Shown piece after piece: positions 8,035 to 16,741 of a stretch of DNA of 29,185 bases (the stretch's first letter is position 1; each line of letters begins with the position of its first letter). A program made the position numbers and the translations under genes. Source of the DNA: an uncultured Acetobacter sp. (GTDB taxonomy: Bacteria > Pseudomonadota > Alphaproteobacteria > Acetobacterales > Acetobacteraceae); assembly GCF_937875265.1 (NCBI RefSeq), contig NZ_CALLXM010000242.1:1-29185 (forward strand), in the 5' to 3' direction. The notes under the pieces were generated by a model. It was not told the origin of the DNA. It ran no database searches and worked only from the letters and a program-made list of their open reading frames with translations.

Positions 8035-9429
8035 TTAGCGGAAGGGACGGCCACCACCCGGCGGCCCTCCACCCATTCCTTTTGGCATGAGCGCGGACAT
8101 TCCCTGGCGCATGAGACCTTTCACGCCCAGCTTGTTAAAGCGCTTCATCATCGAGGACATCATATCAAACTGCTTGAGCAGCTTGTTGACCTCCTGAACA
8201 CTCGTTCCAGACCCGGCTGCAATCCGCTTTTTGCGGGAAGCCTTGATAATGGCTGGCGCTTTGCGCTCACCTTTGGTCATGGAAGAAATAATGGCCAGAT
8301 GTGTCTTCAGGACAGAGGTATCAAGGTCCTTGTCACCAAGAGCCTCCTTGATCTTCCCCATACCCGGCAGCATGCCGACAATTCCAGAAATAGACCCCAG
8401 CTTGCTGATCTGTTTGATCTGGGATGCGTAATCATCAAGATCGAACTTGCCGGCCATCATTTTCTTGGCCAGCCGCTCCCCTTCTTCATGATCAAGGGTA
8501 TCAGCCGCTTTTTCCACCAGCCCGGCAATATCGCCCAGCCCGAGAATACGGCCTGCAACACGCTCGGGGTGGAATTCCTCCAGCGCATCCAGCTTTTCAC
8601 CAGACCCGGTCAGCTTGATTGGCGCACCGGTAATGGCCTTCATGGACAGGGCAGCACCACCGCGGGCGTCACCATCCATACGGGTCATCACAACGCCCGT
8701 CACACCCACGGCATCATTAAACGCCTTGGCAGTGTTCACGGCGTCCTGCCCGGTCATGGCATCCACAACCAGCAGGGTTTCAGCAGGCTGGGTCACGGCA
8801 CGAACCTGCCGGACCTCTTCCATCAGCGCTTCGTCTATGGACAGACGGCCTGCTGTATCCAGAATAACAACGTCGTAGCCTTCGCGCCGACCCACTTCCA
8901 TCGCACGCTGTGCAATTTCAACCGGGGTCTGGCCTGCTACGATCGGCAGGGACGCGACATGCGCCTGCTCGGCCAACTGCGCCAGCTGCAACTGTGCAGC
9001 AGGGCGCTGGGTATCGAGGGATGCCAGCAGCACCTTCTTCCGCTCACGCGTGGAAAGGCGCAGGGCAATCTTGCCGGATGTCGTGGTTTTGCCCGAGCCC
9101 TGCAAACCCACCATCAGGATGGGCACAGGCGGCACGGCATTCAGGTTGAGCGGAACAGCGCCCGCCCCGCCAAGGGCATCAATCAACGCATCGTTAACAA
9201 TTTTTGCAACGGCCTGACCGGGGGAAATGCTTTCCAGCACCTCCGCACCCACGGCGCGCTCCTTAACCTTGTTAACGAAGTCCTTGACCACAGGCAGCGC
9301 AACGTCTGCATCCAGCATAGCCAGACGGACTTCGCGCATTGCCTCCAGAACGTCGGCTTCAGACAGCGCGCCACGTTTGGCGAGTCCATCAAAAACCCCG
9401 GAAAGCCTGCCTGAAAGAGCCTCGAACAA
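8035..9429 (-). CDS. ffh: Signal recognition particle protein Ffh
   Basis: Ffh is the GTPase of the signal recognition particle; with 4.5S RNA it brings nascent membrane proteins to FtsY and SecYEG. The 464-residue protein has an N domain (about 1-95), then the G domain with P-loop GLQGSGKTTT, SLDTQRPAA, DTAGR and TRMDGDARGG, and a methionine-rich M domain with the RNA-binding segment RIAAGSGTSVQEVNKLLKQF. The start is a TTG at 9429. No ATG is available in the right place and the TTG gives the expected MFEALSGRLSGVFDGL N-terminus. The ribosome-binding sequence is poor. The gene begins the long minus-strand run that ends at leuB. Confidence 0.96.
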   Translation of the reverse strand: MFEALSGRLSGVFDGLAKRGALSEADVLEAMREVRLAMLDADVALPVVKDFVNKVKERAVGAEVLESISPGQAVAKIVNDALIDALGGAGAVPLNLNAVPPVPILMVGLQGSGKTTTSGKIALRLSTRERKKVLLASLDTQRPAAQLQLAQLAEQAHVASLPIVAGQTPVEIAQRAMEVGRREGYDVVILDTAGRLSIDEALMEEVRQVRAVTQPAETLLVVDAMTGQDAVNTAKAFNDAVGVTGVVMTRMDGDARGGAALSMKAITGAPIKLTGSGEKLDALEEFHPERVAGRILGLGDIAGLVEKAADTLDHEEGERLAKKMMAGKFDLDDYASQIKQISKLGSISGIVGMLPGMGKIKEALGDKDLDTSVLKTHLAIISSMTKGERKAPAIIKASRKKRIAAGSGTSVQEVNKLLKQFDMMSSMMKRFNKLGVKGLMRQGMSALMPKGMGGGPPGGGRPFR

Positions 9430-9545
9430 CAGCGTAATACCCCAAAAGGAGACGCGCCACTGCGCGAATACTCGCGGAGTAGCGGTCCTGATTTGTAAGA
9501 GGGAGTTACGTGCCCCCTCTCACCGAGTCAAGGAACTTCTGAGTT

Positions 9546-10064
9546 TTACTTATCAGACGGCGGCGGAGCGGGATGCTGAGCTTCGCGCAGCTGCTCCATC
9601 AGATCATGAATTTTGGCCTGACGTGCCTTGACCTGAGCCAGCTGGTCAGCCGTCAGCACATCATGGATGCGGGAGGCCACTTCCAGATGGCGGGCTTCAC
9701 CCTGCGCACGCAGAGTTGCCTGCTGCTGCTGCAGAGTCGCGATCTTGTCTTTATCCACCGGGCCGGGAGATGTCAGGATATCCTGAATCTGCTGGTGAAT
9801 TTTAGAGGATTCATCGCGCATATCGTCCGCGTGGTCCTGATCATGAGCTTCGCGCAGGATAACATCTATCTTCTTACGCTGCTGCTTGGTCAGATCCAGA
9901 CCTTCCAGCATGCTCATGCCACCGCCATGGCCACCCTGCATGCAGGCACCCGGACCACCCGGAGGCGGGAAACCACCCTTACCAGGATGGGCATGAGCAG
10001 GCAGAGCTGCAACAGACAGGCCGACAACCGCCGCAGCAGCAAGGAAACCGTTTCTGTAATTCAT
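9546..10064 (-). CDS. Periplasmic LTxxQ-motif protein, Spy/CpxP-like
   Basis: The 172-residue protein has a clear signal peptide ending ALPAHAH, a Gly/Pro/His-rich segment with one Cys, and a helical domain bearing two LTxxQ-type motifs (LTKQQRKKI and LTADQLAQV), the signature of Spy/CpxP-type periplasmic proteins. Relatives act as ATP-independent chaperones or stress and metal-responsive modulators. The Gly-His-rich segment could bind metal, but that is inference. The start chosen is the ATG at 10064; a TTG four codons upstream sits directly on the GGAG sequence and is less likely. No CpxRA-type genes are adjacent. A weak hairpin at 9498-9520 follows it. Confidence 0.85.
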   Translation of the reverse strand: MNYRNGFLAAAAVVGLSVAALPAHAHPGKGGFPPPGGPGACMQGGHGGGMSMLEGLDLTKQQRKKIDVILREAHDQDHADDMRDESSKIHQQIQDILTSPGPVDKDKIATLQQQQATLRAQGEARHLEVASRIHDVLTADQLAQVKARQAKIHDLMEQLREAQHPAPPPSDK

Positions 10065-10167
10065 GGGTTCTTTCAACTCCGGGAAAATTCTGTGTCCTGA
10101 CTATCATTGGCGTCATTCTGCGTAGGCGCAAGAGATGTCACCGCAGTGTCATCAGGGAGCTTTCGTA

Positions 10168-10338
10168 TCAGCTCATGGAATAGATGATGACCAGGACCGG
10201 AATCAGCCCCAGCAAAAACCATGATCCCATGGCACAGGTCGCAACAGCATGGGCAACTTTACCCTGCAAACGCGCCCGTGAACCGGGACCTGACAGAACC
10301 TGACGCCGAGGTTCTCCACCTGTAGACTGATATCGCAT
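10168..10338 (-). CDS. Small predicted membrane protein
   Basis: I do not recognise a family. The 56-residue product has a basic, Arg-rich N-terminal half and one hydrophobic segment at the C-terminus (WFLLGLIPVLVIIYSMS), so it would be a single-pass or tail-anchored inner-membrane protein. A GAGGAG ribosome-binding sequence lies 7 bases before the ATG at 10338, which favours that start over the ATG five codons upstream. It is 103 bases ahead of the LTxxQ gene on the same strand and might share its transcript. Coding status rests on start-signal quality and the hydrophobic segment only. Confidence 0.5.
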   Translation of the reverse strand: MRYQSTGGEPRRQVLSGPGSRARLQGKVAHAVATCAMGSWFLLGLIPVLVIIYSMS

Positions 10339-10453
10339 CTGAATGCTCCTCATCCGGTGACATGACCTTCATTTCAGGCTGAGAGAACACGCGGGCTCAT
10401 CAGTCTGTGAAGTCATGTCTGGATGCAGACCGGGGCAAATTCATGGCAGCTCA

Positions 10454-10467
10454 GTGTCGATCGACAC
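10454..10467. promoter_or_regulatory. Perfect 14-bp palindrome GTGTCGATCGACAC
   Basis: The sequence is its own reverse complement with no spacer. It lies in the 160-base gap between the ATP12 gene end (10499) and the small membrane protein start (10338), so it could be an operator for the latter. One or two perfect 14-bp palindromes are expected by chance in a window this size, so evidence is slight. Confidence 0.25.
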
Positions 10468-10498
10468 ACAAACACACTCCAGCAGTGCCGGAGCAGCC

Positions 10499-11251
10499 TC
10501 AGCCCTTACGCAAAAGCTCCAAAAAGCGCGCAGAATCCGTCACATCCCGCAGCAATGTGGCAATGCGGTCTGTCACGTCCGTATCTTCACCCCAGATGGC
10601 CATCTGCTCACACTCATCCAATGTGGCGCAGGCCACCAGATCCTCTGGCATGGCATGCCCTTTGACCAGAGCCAGCCCCAGATACAGACTACCCAGAGCA
10701 GGCGTGGCAACACCAAGCACTGCCAGCTCAGCGTCTGAAAGGCCGTTAAGCAGCTCGCGCAGGACCTGCATGGTGGCATCCGGCTGCGTAATGGGCATCA
10801 CCCCTTCCGTCGTGCGCAATGCCACGCCGAATGTGTCCTGACACCAGTCCAGCCAGGGCCCCCACAGCTCACGCTGACGCCGCGCCAGCCGGGACTGCCC
10901 GGCCTCGCGGTAACACAGCAGGTCACTGCTCGCATAAGCGAGCAAACTTTCCACCACACCTGCGCGCTGGGCGGGAATACGCTCCAGCATGGAGCCCGCT
11001 ATTCTGGTCAGCGGCAGATCTTCCGGGCGGAAATACCCGCCTACGGTCAGGCCAGCCGTCTGCCATTCCGCAGCCAGCGCCTCAGCCAGCGCACGGGAAG
11101 ACACACAGAGTGCCGTGCGTTCCGGCAACCTGACGGGCTTGCCATCAAGCTGCACGGCAAAACCACCCTGCTCCGGCACGACACTGACCTGCTTCCAGAA
11201 CCGTTTACGGGCTCCGGCAGCAGGAGCGGGCTTTTTTTCTACATTGCTCAT
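10499..11251 (-). CDS. ATP12-family F1-ATPase assembly chaperone
   Basis: The 250-residue protein matches the ATP12 family, found in mitochondria and Alphaproteobacteria, which binds the F1 alpha subunit before it joins the catalytic hexamer. Recognisable segments are RKRFWKQVSV, FAVQLDGKPVRLPER, the LAEALAAEWQ helix, DLLCYREAG followed by RQRELWGPWLDW, and the C-terminal SLYLGLALVKG and WGEDTDVTDRIATLL. Length is normal. The ATG overlaps the stop of the upstream AsmA-like gene by four bases (ATGA), so the two are probably co-translated. ATP synthase genes themselves are not in the window. Confidence 0.9.
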   Translation of the reverse strand: MSNVEKKPAPAAGARKRFWKQVSVVPEQGGFAVQLDGKPVRLPERTALCVSSRALAEALAAEWQTAGLTVGGYFRPEDLPLTRIAGSMLERIPAQRAGVVESLLAYASSDLLCYREAGQSRLARRQRELWGPWLDWCQDTFGVALRTTEGVMPITQPDATMQVLRELLNGLSDAELAVLGVATPALGSLYLGLALVKGHAMPEDLVACATLDECEQMAIWGEDTDVTDRIATLLRDVTDSARFLELLRKG

Positions 11252-13425
11252 TTGAACAGACCCAGCCCGCGCAGCATATTCATCACTTTTCCATCTTTCC
11301 CGGCTTTAGGGGCAGACGGTGCGGGACCAGCCCCGCCTTCCCGAGCCGCGGAAAGCAGCGTGGGACAGTTGTCATTCGCGCCATCATCCCCGCCGATATT
11401 AATGCCGTAACGCCCACCATAAGAGGGCTCCATCTGCGGCACAGGAGCCGCAAACGTGCCGGTCACCCGCAGATCAGACGCGGCAGAGGCTCCACCCAGC
11501 AGAACACGCGGCGAGAGATGCAGGTCCAGCCCGTGCGTTCCCAGCGTGACCGATCCGTGACCATGCAGGGAGAGGAACGGTGTTTCCATGGCCAGCAAAT
11601 CAATCTGTGCCACGCCATCTCTAAGCTGCATGTGCGTTCCAAAGCACCGCACGGGCATTTTGCCTTTGAGCGGAATATCTGGCCCCAGCAGGCTGCGCAG
11701 AGCAGCGCCGCCCATAGTGCCATCCACTACAGAGGCCCCGATATGCCCGGCCAGCGTACGCCGCTGAGCCTCTTCATCCTCACCCTGCATGCTGACGGTG
11801 CCTACAAGCATCAGCGCCCCCTGCATCAGAGAGGGTGCGCCCATCCAGCCCTGCACAGCCGCAACCGGCAGCACCACGGGATGCATGGTAACCTCGTACG
11901 CCGGGGCGCTGCCCGATGCGTCATAAACAAACCGGGCAGACTGCGGCGTGCCAGAACCTTCTGCCTGCACCGGATCTGCCACCAGATGACTATCCTGTAC
12001 GACAACGTGGCTGGTGAGCTGAGACCATGTGAGGCCTCTCCATGTCACGTGCGGTGCTTCCACATTGGCGGTCAGGGTCAGGCCGCGCACCACGTCAGGC
12101 GCGTCATGCTTTTTCACCAGTGCCAGCGTGGAGGCTGTTTCCACATGCCCGTCCACTTTTACGCCATCCGCTGTTGGGAAGGTGCCGCCGGGTGCCAGCT
12201 GATCCAGCACACCATGCACCTCTACAGACGAATGACCTCCCCCCAGCGTTCCGGCCATTTTCAGGTTGGAAGCGCCGTCAACAAGGGTCAGGTCTACAGG
12301 GGTTTCGGACTTTTCCGGGTCCAGAGCCAGTGCGGTCATCTGCGCCAGTGTGCCGAGCGTTCCACGCAGCCCCAGAGCCTGTGCCCCAAGCTGGCCATCA
12401 ATCTGCACAGCCAGAGCATCATCAGGTTTTGTGGCATCCAGCAGGGCGCGGCTCAGCTTGCTGCCCGGCACAAAGCGGCCCAGTTCAATCTGCCCCGTAT
12501 GTATGTGCAGCCCCTGCATAACAGGCTGCTGGCCCGCACCGGCAATCTGCACATCCACGGAAATATTCTGCCCATCCGGCAGGTCAGCCCGTGGGAAGAA
12601 CTGTTCCAGATCCTTCAACTGGCCAAGTGAACCACCCGCCTGCAACGCATACGCCCGCGTGCCGTCCGGGTCCGTTACCGTGCCATCCACATGCGCAAGC
12701 CCTGCCGGATGCCCGGCAACACTCAGCGCCAGTTTGAGCTGAACAGGGAACGTTTTGGCGCGCACTGGCAGCAGACGACCTGTCTGGCCTGTCAGGGTAA
12801 ACTGGCCCTTCCCCTTCTGGCCCTGCACATCAAAGCTGGGAGACTCCCCGTTCAGGTCTTTTGCCTGAATATGCCCAAAGCCAACCTGCCCGGTTTTGTG
12901 CCGAAGCTGATCATCCCACTGCACATCCGCCTTGGAAATACTGACATTGGAAACACTGACATCCCAATGCATCTGGCCGGATGACGCGCTCCCGCCGGCA
13001 TCCGAGCGGACAGGCGGGGTAAAGACCCAGTCAGCCCGCCCATCCGGCAGACGCCGCAAGGAAACACGCGGCTGAAGAATACTGACATCATTAAACACAA
13101 TGCGATGCTGAAACAGCGGCAGAAGCCCAAGGCGAGCCCGGACTTCCCCTGCGTCCACCATGTTCGGCGCAGGTGATCCGCCTTCTGCTGCATCAGCATC
13201 TTCCACGCCAGACAGATGCACGCCACGCGCTTCCACCCACGGGAACGGCAGGAGCCACACATGCAGCTGATCAATCGCCAGATGGCGGCCTGTCTGCTCT
13301 TCCACAGCGGCCACCAGCCGCACCCGCAGCCAGTTTGCATCCTGCATGGCGGACACAACACTGCCCCCGCCGACCAGCAGCACAGCAACCCCGGCTACCA
13401 GGCCGATCTTCCATTTCAGCCGCAT
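11248..13425 (-). CDS. AsmA-family protein, membrane-anchored
   Basis: The 725-residue protein has an N-terminal membrane segment (about residues 7-27) followed by the AsmA-type beginning (LAIDQLHVWLLPFPWVEARGVHLSG) and a long beta-rich periplasmic body. The C-terminal part resembles the conserved end of AsmA relatives (VVDGTMGG, LLGPDIPLKGKMPVRCFG, GHGSVTLGTHGLDLHLSPRVLLGG). Large family members form bridge-like structures thought to move lipids to the outer membrane or affect its assembly. Whether this protein does so is inference. A strong AGGAGG lies ahead of the ATG at 13425. It is 31 bases downstream of the pseudouridine synthase gene and overlaps the ATP12 gene. Confidence 0.85.
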   Translation of the reverse strand: MRLKWKIGLVAGVAVLLVGGGSVVSAMQDANWLRVRLVAAVEEQTGRHLAIDQLHVWLLPFPWVEARGVHLSGVEDADAAEGGSPAPNMVDAGEVRARLGLLPLFQHRIVFNDVSILQPRVSLRRLPDGRADWVFTPPVRSDAGGSASSGQMHWDVSVSNVSISKADVQWDDQLRHKTGQVGFGHIQAKDLNGESPSFDVQGQKGKGQFTLTGQTGRLLPVRAKTFPVQLKLALSVAGHPAGLAHVDGTVTDPDGTRAYALQAGGSLGQLKDLEQFFPRADLPDGQNISVDVQIAGAGQQPVMQGLHIHTGQIELGRFVPGSKLSRALLDATKPDDALAVQIDGQLGAQALGLRGTLGTLAQMTALALDPEKSETPVDLTLVDGASNLKMAGTLGGGHSSVEVHGVLDQLAPGGTFPTADGVKVDGHVETASTLALVKKHDAPDVVRGLTLTANVEAPHVTWRGLTWSQLTSHVVVQDSHLVADPVQAEGSGTPQSARFVYDASGSAPAYEVTMHPVVLPVAAVQGWMGAPSLMQGALMLVGTVSMQGEDEEAQRRTLAGHIGASVVDGTMGGAALRSLLGPDIPLKGKMPVRCFGTHMQLRDGVAQIDLLAMETPFLSLHGHGSVTLGTHGLDLHLSPRVLLGGASAASDLRVTGTFAAPVPQMEPSYGGRYGINIGGDDGANDNCPTLLSAAREGGAGPAPSAPKAGKDGKVMNMLRGLGLFK

Positions 13426-13456
13426 TGGCTTTCCTCCTGCGTTCCAGAAGTCGCTG

Positions 13457-14440
13457 TTATCCGCCGCGACGAGACGGTTTGGGCGTAGCCCCTGCCGTGA
13501 ACCCTAAAGAACGGAAGGTCTCACGCATATGCGGCGGGAGTTCGGCACTGAGTGTCAGGCGCCCTCCGGCCGGGTGAGGCATATCCAGTTCACGGGCATG
13601 CAGATGCAACTGGTCCGTAAAACCATCCACATGCGCTGTGGCCCCACCATATTTCGGGTCGCCCAGAATAGGCGTGCCAAGGGATTCACAATGCACACGC
13701 AGCTGATGCGTGCGCCCCGTGAGCGGGAACAGAGCCAGCCAGGAGAATTTCCGGGCTGCCGAATCCACAACTTCATAGGTCGTGCGGGCATATTGCCCGT
13801 CCGGGTCCTTGCGGTCTGCCGCCACCATAATGGCATTGGCCCCCACACCAAGGCGCGCCAGAGGCTGGTCAATCTCACCCGATAGCGGGTCAGGGCGCCC
13901 TACGACCACAGCCCAGTAGGTCTTTTTTACATCCCGCCCACGGAAGGCTTCTGCCAGCTTGGCAGCCACACCGGGAGTGCGGGCCAGCAGCAGCAGGCCG
14001 GATGTATCCCGGTCAATCCGATGCACCAGACGCGGGCGAGGGTCATCCTCCTCCGCCCGCAGGCCGTCCAGCATCATATCCACATGCTTGGTAATGCCGG
14101 GGCCACCCTGTACCGGCAGGCCAGCAGGCTTGTTCAGCACAATCACATGCTTGTCCTGATACAGCACCATACCTTTGATTTCGCGCACAAGGCGCTCATC
14201 CAGCGGGCGCGGGGCATCTTTTGCCGGTCGGGTTGACGCGGGGATAGGCGGCACCCGCACGGACTGGCCCGGCAGCAGGCGTGTAGACGCCTCAACACGT
14301 TTGCCATCCACCCGAATCTGCCCCTTACGGCACAGCTTTTGCAGCGCGCCCTGCGTCAGATGCGGGTAATGGCGACGAAAATAGCGATCAAGGCGAATAT
14401 CCGCCTCGTCTTCGCTCACAGTCAGAATCACAACACTCAT
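13457..14440 (-). CDS. RluC/RluD-type 23S rRNA pseudouridine synthase
   Basis: The 327-residue protein contains an N-terminal S4 RNA-binding domain (ADIRLDRYFRRHYPHLTQGALQKLCRKG) and an RluA-family catalytic domain with the HRIDRDTSGLLLLAR motif holding the catalytic aspartate, then FPLTGRTHQLRVH. It should isomerise specific uridines of 23S rRNA. Sites 955/2504/2580 (RluC-like) are most likely from overall form, but RluD-type specificity cannot be excluded. The frame is open 25 codons further upstream inside rarA. The start MSVVILTVSED at 14440 fits the family and leaves a ten-base gap after rarA. The C-terminus has a basic tail. Confidence 0.9.
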   Translation of the reverse strand: MSVVILTVSEDEADIRLDRYFRRHYPHLTQGALQKLCRKGQIRVDGKRVEASTRLLPGQSVRVPPIPASTRPAKDAPRPLDERLVREIKGMVLYQDKHVIVLNKPAGLPVQGGPGITKHVDMMLDGLRAEEDDPRPRLVHRIDRDTSGLLLLARTPGVAAKLAEAFRGRDVKKTYWAVVVGRPDPLSGEIDQPLARLGVGANAIMVAADRKDPDGQYARTTYEVVDSAARKFSWLALFPLTGRTHQLRVHCESLGTPILGDPKYGGATAHVDGFTDQLHLHARELDMPHPAGGRLTLSAELPPHMRETFRSLGFTAGATPKPSRRGG

Positions 14441-14450
14441 GCGACGATAT

Positions 14451-15830
14451 TCACGACTGGCGCCGATCCCGCAAGCGGGCCCATGTTTCCAGACGATGGC
14501 GGATCTCCCGCTCAAAGCCTTTTCCGGTCGGATTATAGAAGGTCTGGCGCTTCATCTCATCAGGAAAATAATTCTGCCCCGAGAAGCCTTCGTCCGTATC
14601 ATGGTCATACTGATAGCCCTTTCCGTAGCCAATTTCCTGCATCAACTTGGTCGGCGCGTTCAGAATATGCGCGGGCGGCATCAGGCTGCCGGTGGCCTTT
14701 GCGGCACGGCGCGCCGCCCCATAGGCTTTATAAACACCGTTAGATTTGGGTGCCGTGGCCAGATGCACCACAAGCTGCGCCAGAGCCAGTTCGCCCTCCG
14801 GTGAGCCAAGTCGCTCGTATGTCTCCCACGCGGCAATCGCCAGCGGGAGCGCCTGCGGATCGGCCATCCCGACATCTTCCGCAGCAAAGCGCGTCATGCG
14901 GCGTGCGAGGTAACGCGGGTCTTCCCCGCCTTCCAGCATGCGCGCAAACCAGTAAAGGGCGGCATCCGGGTCAGACCCGCGCATGGATTTATGCAGAGCG
15001 GAAATCAGGTTGTAATGTTCTTCCCGGTCCCGGTCATACAGCACGGCGCGCTTGGCCAGCAGACGGGCCAGAGCCTGAGCATCAAGCGGTGCCTCCGTTT
15101 TCAGGCTGAGAAGCTGTTCCACCATGTTCAGCAGATACCGGCCATCCCCATCCGCCATGGCACGGAGCGTTGCCCGCCCCTCTTCCGTCAACGGCAGCGG
15201 TCGTCCGGTTTCTTCCTCCGCCCGTGCCAGCAGAGCTTCTTCCGCCGGGTCATCCAGCCGGTTCAGCACCATGACCTGACACCGCGAGAGCAAAGCAGAA
15301 TTCAGCGCAAAGGACGGATTTTCCGTTGTGGCCCCAACCAGCACAATGGTCCCATCTTCCACTACAGGCAGAAAACCGTCCTGCTGGGCACGGTTGAAGC
15401 GATGAATTTCATCCACAAACAGCAGCGTGCCGCCACCGGCTTCTGCCTGCCTGCGTGCGTTTTCAAAGGCTTTTTTCAGGTCCGCGACACCTGAAAACAC
15501 GGCAGAAAGCTGCACAAACCGCAGACCCGCCGCCTGTGCGAGCAGGCGTGCAATGGTCGTTTTCCCCACGCCGGGGCCACCCCAGAGGATAAGGCTGGCA
15601 AGAGACCCACGTTCCAGCATGCGCGTCAGGGTGCCATCAGGCCCCAGCAGATGCCCCTGCCCCACCACGTCATCCAGCTGGTTGGGGCGCAAGCGGTCTG
15701 CCAGAGGCTGATTGGGGGCGGGCCTCCCCGCATGCGCAGCGGAGGGGTGCCTGTCCGGCATCGGAGCCTGATTACCAAAAAGATCTCCCCCCGGAGCCAT
15801 GTCCGAAGGTGTCGTGCGCCGTACCGTCAT
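14451..15830 (-). CDS. rarA: Replication-associated recombination protein A (AAA+ ATPase)
   Basis: RarA (MgsA) is a clamp-loader-like ATPase that acts at stalled replication forks. The 459-residue protein has PLADRLRPNQLDDVVGQGHLLG, Walker A GGPGVGKTT, Walker B LLFVDEIHRFNRAQQD, sensor 1 GATTENPSF, and the C-terminal tetramerisation domain with DPDAALYWFARMLEGGEDPRYLARRM, AEDVGMADP, and YQYDHDTDEGFSGQNYFPDE. It has an extra N-terminal segment of about 45 residues before the core. The start at 15830 has a GGCAGG sequence nearby; MAPGGDLFG, ten codons downstream, is an alternative. Confidence 0.95.
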   Translation of the reverse strand: MTVRRTTPSDMAPGGDLFGNQAPMPDRHPSAAHAGRPAPNQPLADRLRPNQLDDVVGQGHLLGPDGTLTRMLERGSLASLILWGGPGVGKTTIARLLAQAAGLRFVQLSAVFSGVADLKKAFENARRQAEAGGGTLLFVDEIHRFNRAQQDGFLPVVEDGTIVLVGATTENPSFALNSALLSRCQVMVLNRLDDPAEEALLARAEEETGRPLPLTEEGRATLRAMADGDGRYLLNMVEQLLSLKTEAPLDAQALARLLAKRAVLYDRDREEHYNLISALHKSMRGSDPDAALYWFARMLEGGEDPRYLARRMTRFAAEDVGMADPQALPLAIAAWETYERLGSPEGELALAQLVVHLATAPKSNGVYKAYGAARRAAKATGSLMPPAHILNAPTKLMQEIGYGKGYQYDHDTDEGFSGQNYFPDEMKRQTFYNPTGKGFEREIRHRLETWARLRDRRQS

Positions 15831-15934
15831 ACCTGCCTGCCCTGAAGAAATACTCGCTTTGATATCGGGCTGCCGTGCCTGTTTTGCTACCTCTGAACAC
15901 AGAAGAAAGCCCGGCAGTCCCTGCCTGCGCCGTT

Positions 15935-16645
15935 TTATTCCGGCTGTGCAGGCAGCGTGAAGGTGCCAGCGGGAATAGCGATACCGCTTTTCATATCAAA
16001 CAAAGTCACGCGCGTTTCACGCCCCTGTGCATCCACCACACTCCAGGAACGCAGAGCTACCGGGTTATCATAAAACACCAGTGTCAGGCTGCCATCTCCG
16101 GGGGAGGACGTGCGCACCAGCGTGACCTGCACCAACCCGCCTTCATGCTGAAAGCCGGTGATGGTGACATCATTCGCCAGACTGACATGCTGCCGCAGCA
16201 GCAACCCCAACGGCGTGCGCTCCATGGGAATAACGGTTGTCTGATCAAGCTGGTTGTCGCGGAACACCACCTTGTCCTGATTGGCAACAAGTAGCAGGGG
16301 CGTTGGCGGGTCATAGGCCAGCCGCATCTGGCCAGGCCGCTGCATCCAGACAACACCTGTCGTGCGTTTTCCGTCCGCATCCAGCTGCTGCATATGCGCC
16401 TGAAACGTGGTGACGCTGTTGAGCGCTTTTTCAATCTTCCCCAGCCAGACCTTGTCTGATGCGGAAAGCGTAATGCCTTGCGGGACCTCTGCCTGAGTTG
16501 CCGCCTGCACTGCGCCCTGAGCGGCCCCCTGCGCCATAGCCGGAGCCGCTGGCACCAGTGCGCTTACGCTGCCCCCCAGAGAAAGAGCCAGACAGAATGC
16601 TGAAAGTTTGCCGGAACGTGATGTCATACGCGCTGTCATTCCCAT
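15935..16645 (-). CDS. LolA-like outer-membrane lipoprotein carrier
   Basis: The product of about 236 residues has a signal peptide ending APAMAQG, an Ala/Gln-rich linker, and a LolA-type fold with the early helix LGKIEKALNSVTTFQAHMQQ, then VWMQRPGQMRLAYDPPTPLLLVANQDKVV and alternating strands to the end. LolA ferries lipoproteins across the periplasm from LolCDE to the outer-membrane receptor. The start is uncertain: GTG 16672, ATG 16645, ATG 16639 and ATG 16627 are in frame and none has a clear ribosome-binding sequence; all keep the signal peptide. A weak hairpin near 15905-15930 may end the transcript before rarA. Confidence 0.82.
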   Translation of the reverse strand: MGMTARMTSRSGKLSAFCLALSLGGSVSALVPAAPAMAQGAAQGAVQAATQAEVPQGITLSASDKVWLGKIEKALNSVTTFQAHMQQLDADGKRTTGVVWMQRPGQMRLAYDPPTPLLLVANQDKVVFRDNQLDQTTVIPMERTPLGLLLRQHVSLANDVTITGFQHEGGLVQVTLVRTSSPGDGSLTLVFYDNPVALRSWSVVDAQGRETRVTLFDMKSGIAIPAGTFTLPAQPE

Positions 16646-16741
16646 TGGTGACCACAAGCCGCCAGCAAACACCTTGCCCGGGCCTTTATTATGGCACGCG
16701 CATTATGCCACCTGCGGCGGCCGGATAACAGAGCAGCCTGT

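Noticed and set aside
8299..9414. 371-codon plus-strand open frame opposite ffh
   Set aside because: Antisense to an unambiguous ffh with no domain and unnatural composition. Treated as a shadow frame.
11518..12630. 370-codon plus-strand open frame opposite the AsmA-like gene
   Set aside because: Antisense to a gene with a strong ribosome-binding site and family features. The translation is His/Gln/Arg-rich and low in hydrophobic core residues.
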